From NCBI RefSeq assembly GCF_030814655.1, contig NZ_JAUSVK010000001.1, positions 5,711,001 through 5,775,000 on the forward strand: a DNA stretch of 64,000 nt. The letters run 5' to 3'. The translations under genes were made by a program, and so were the position numbers. The DNA comes from Labrys monachus. Its GTDB lineage: Bacteria > Pseudomonadota > Alphaproteobacteria > Rhizobiales > Labraceae. Below, one piece after another: positions 63,046 through 64,000 of this stretch (within the stretch, counting starts at the first letter, position 1; each line of letters begins with the position of its first letter). The notes beneath the pieces were generated by a model. The model was not told where the DNA came from, did not search any database, and saw only the letters and a list, made by a program, of their open reading frames with translations.

Positions 63046-64000
63046 GTGCCGCGTATTCTCGACATGGCGAACGTCTCGAAGGCGTTCCTCGGTGTCACCG
63101 TTCTCTCTGACGTCTCGCTCTCGCTCGACGAGGGCGAGGTTCTGGGCATCGTCGGCGAGAACGGTGCCGGCAAGTCGACGCTGATGAAGGTCCTGGCCGG
63201 CATCTACCAGCCGGACCAGGGCACCATCCGGCTCGGCACCGCCGCGTTCTCGCCGCAGAACCCGCGCCAGGCCCTGGAGGCGGGCATCATCGTCGTCCAC
63301 CAGGAACTGAGCCTCTTCCCGGACCAGAGCGTGGCGGAGAACATCTTCGCCGGCACGCTGCCCCGCACCGGCCTCGGCACGGTGCGGTCCGGCGCGCTGA
63401 TGCAGCAGGCCCGCGCCGTGCTCGCGCAGGTCGGCCTCGACATCCCGCCCTCCGCCAAGATCCGCTCGCTGTCCCTCGCCCAGCGCCAGCTCGTCGAGAT
63501 CGGCCGCGCCTTGTCGCGCAAGGCCCGCGTCATCGTCATGGACGAGCCGACGGCGACGCTGACCAGCCATGAGGTGGAAAGCCTCTTCGGCACCGTCGCC
63601 AAGCTGAAGGCGCAGGGCGTCGGCATCATCTTCATCAGCCATCACCTCGACGAGGTGTTCAAGGTCTCCGACCGCATCGCCGTGATGCGCGACGGGCGCT
63701 GCGTCGACACGCGCGCGACGCCCCAATGGACCGAGGAGACCATGGTGCAGGCCATGGTCAACCGGCCAATCGACAGCTTCTTTCCCAAGCAGGACATTAC
63801 GCTCGGCCCGTCCCTCCTGGACGTGGAAGGGCTTTCGAGCGCCGGCCATTTCGACGGGGTCAGCTTCACCGTGCGCGCCGGCGAGATCTACGGCCTCGCC
63901 GGCCTGGTCGGCGCCGGCCGGACCGAAGTGCTGAAGGCGCTGTTCGGGGCGTTGCCGATCTCCGCCGGCCGCATCCGGGTCGCGGGCGAGGCCTATCGGC
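63046..64000 (+). CDS. Sugar ABC transporter ATP-binding protein (CUT2), system 3, N-terminal part
   Basis: About 318 residues are present before the window ends. The first cassette is complete, with Walker A GENGAGKST, HQELSLFPDQSVAENIFAGT, signature-like LSLAQRQL, Walker B VIVMDEPTATLTS and the switch His in FISHHLDEVFK. The second cassette begins with GLAGLVGAGRTEVLKALFGA. The start is GTG 63046, with GGGGAG 5 bases upstream. Permease genes are expected just beyond the window. Confidence 0.93.
   Translation, partial: MPRILDMANVSKAFLGVTVLSDVSLSLDEGEVLGIVGENGAGKSTLMKVLAGIYQPDQGTIRLGTAAFSPQNPRQALEAGIIVVHQELSLFPDQSVAENIFAGTLPRTGLGTVRSGALMQQARAVLAQVGLDIPPSAKIRSLSLAQRQLVEIGRALSRKARVIVMDEPTATLTSHEVESLFGTVAKLKAQGVGIIFISHHLDEVFKVSDRIAVMRDGRCVDTRATPQWTEETMVQAMVNRPIDSFFPKQDITLGPSLLDVEGLSSAGHFDGVSFTVRAGEIYGLAGLVGAGRTEVLKALFGALPISAGRIRVAGEAYR

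Overview
The window looks like chromosome of a high-GC alphaproteobacterium, most likely of the order Hyphomicrobiales (Rhizobiales). The reasons are the GC-rich coding sequence, the density of CUT2-type sugar ABC transporters, Lsr/Rha-like solute-binding proteins, an IalB-family protein, a very large Gly-rich autotransporter, and a perfect match to the alphaproteobacterial EcfG stress-promoter consensus (GGAAC-N16-CGTT). No rRNA, tRNA, CRISPR array, transposase or phage gene was seen.

Left part (1-11.1 kb): the first ~850 bases are clearly less GC-rich and hold the 5' end of a FAD-dependent oxidoreductase. Housekeeping and accessory genes follow: a DUF2189 membrane protein, an EamA exporter, an FMN reductase, a transglutaminase-like protease, ahcY, a YidB-type protein, a GlsB/YeaQ membrane protein, a glycerate kinase of the MOFRL family, a mutarotase-like protein, a TfoX-like protein and ogt. 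Between 11.4 and 25.9 kb lies a two-gene unit on the minus strand: a giant autotransporter of about 4,625 residues with some 57 Gly-rich repeats, followed after 7 bases by an IalB-family gene.

Middle part (26.5-41.8 kb): an XRE-cupin regulator diverges from a seven-gene plus-strand operon. That operon encodes a complete Dpp/Opp-type ABC importer, then a DUF1028 protein and an ArgE-type deacylase, which suggests import and hydrolysis of an acylated amino acid or peptide. Next come a frameshifted sulfotransferase, an intact sulfotransferase, an AraC/DUF2000 divergent pair, a MocR-type regulator, a small secreted Arg-Pro-Gly-rich protein behind an EcfG-type promoter, and an aldo-keto reductase fused to a RidA-like domain.

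Right part (41.8-64 kb) is a carbohydrate-uptake region with three CUT2 ABC systems. System 1 (49.2 to 41.8 kb, minus) is SorC regulator - ATPase - permease - permease - binding protein - ABM monooxygenase - xylose-isomerase-like epimerase. It has the layout of an lsr (autoinducer-2) operon but lacks LsrK and LsrF. System 2 (54.8 to 50.1 kb, minus) follows SMP-30 lactonase, tautomerase and cupin genes. Above these lie a GAF histidine kinase/response regulator pair, an aldo-keto reductase and dhaL/dhaK. System 3 (from 62.0 kb, plus) diverges from dhaK and runs off the window. The genes together suggest sensing, uptake and early catabolism of sugars or polyols through reduction/oxidation, lactone hydrolysis and ketose phosphorylation. 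The actual substrates cannot be read from the sequence.

Other structure: a two-copy palindromic dispersed repeat (about 11.2 kb and 43.2-43.4 kb, the second with perfect 32-bp terminal inverted repeats), several perfect stem-loops between genes, and a tandem duplication of a ten-repeat block inside the autotransporter.
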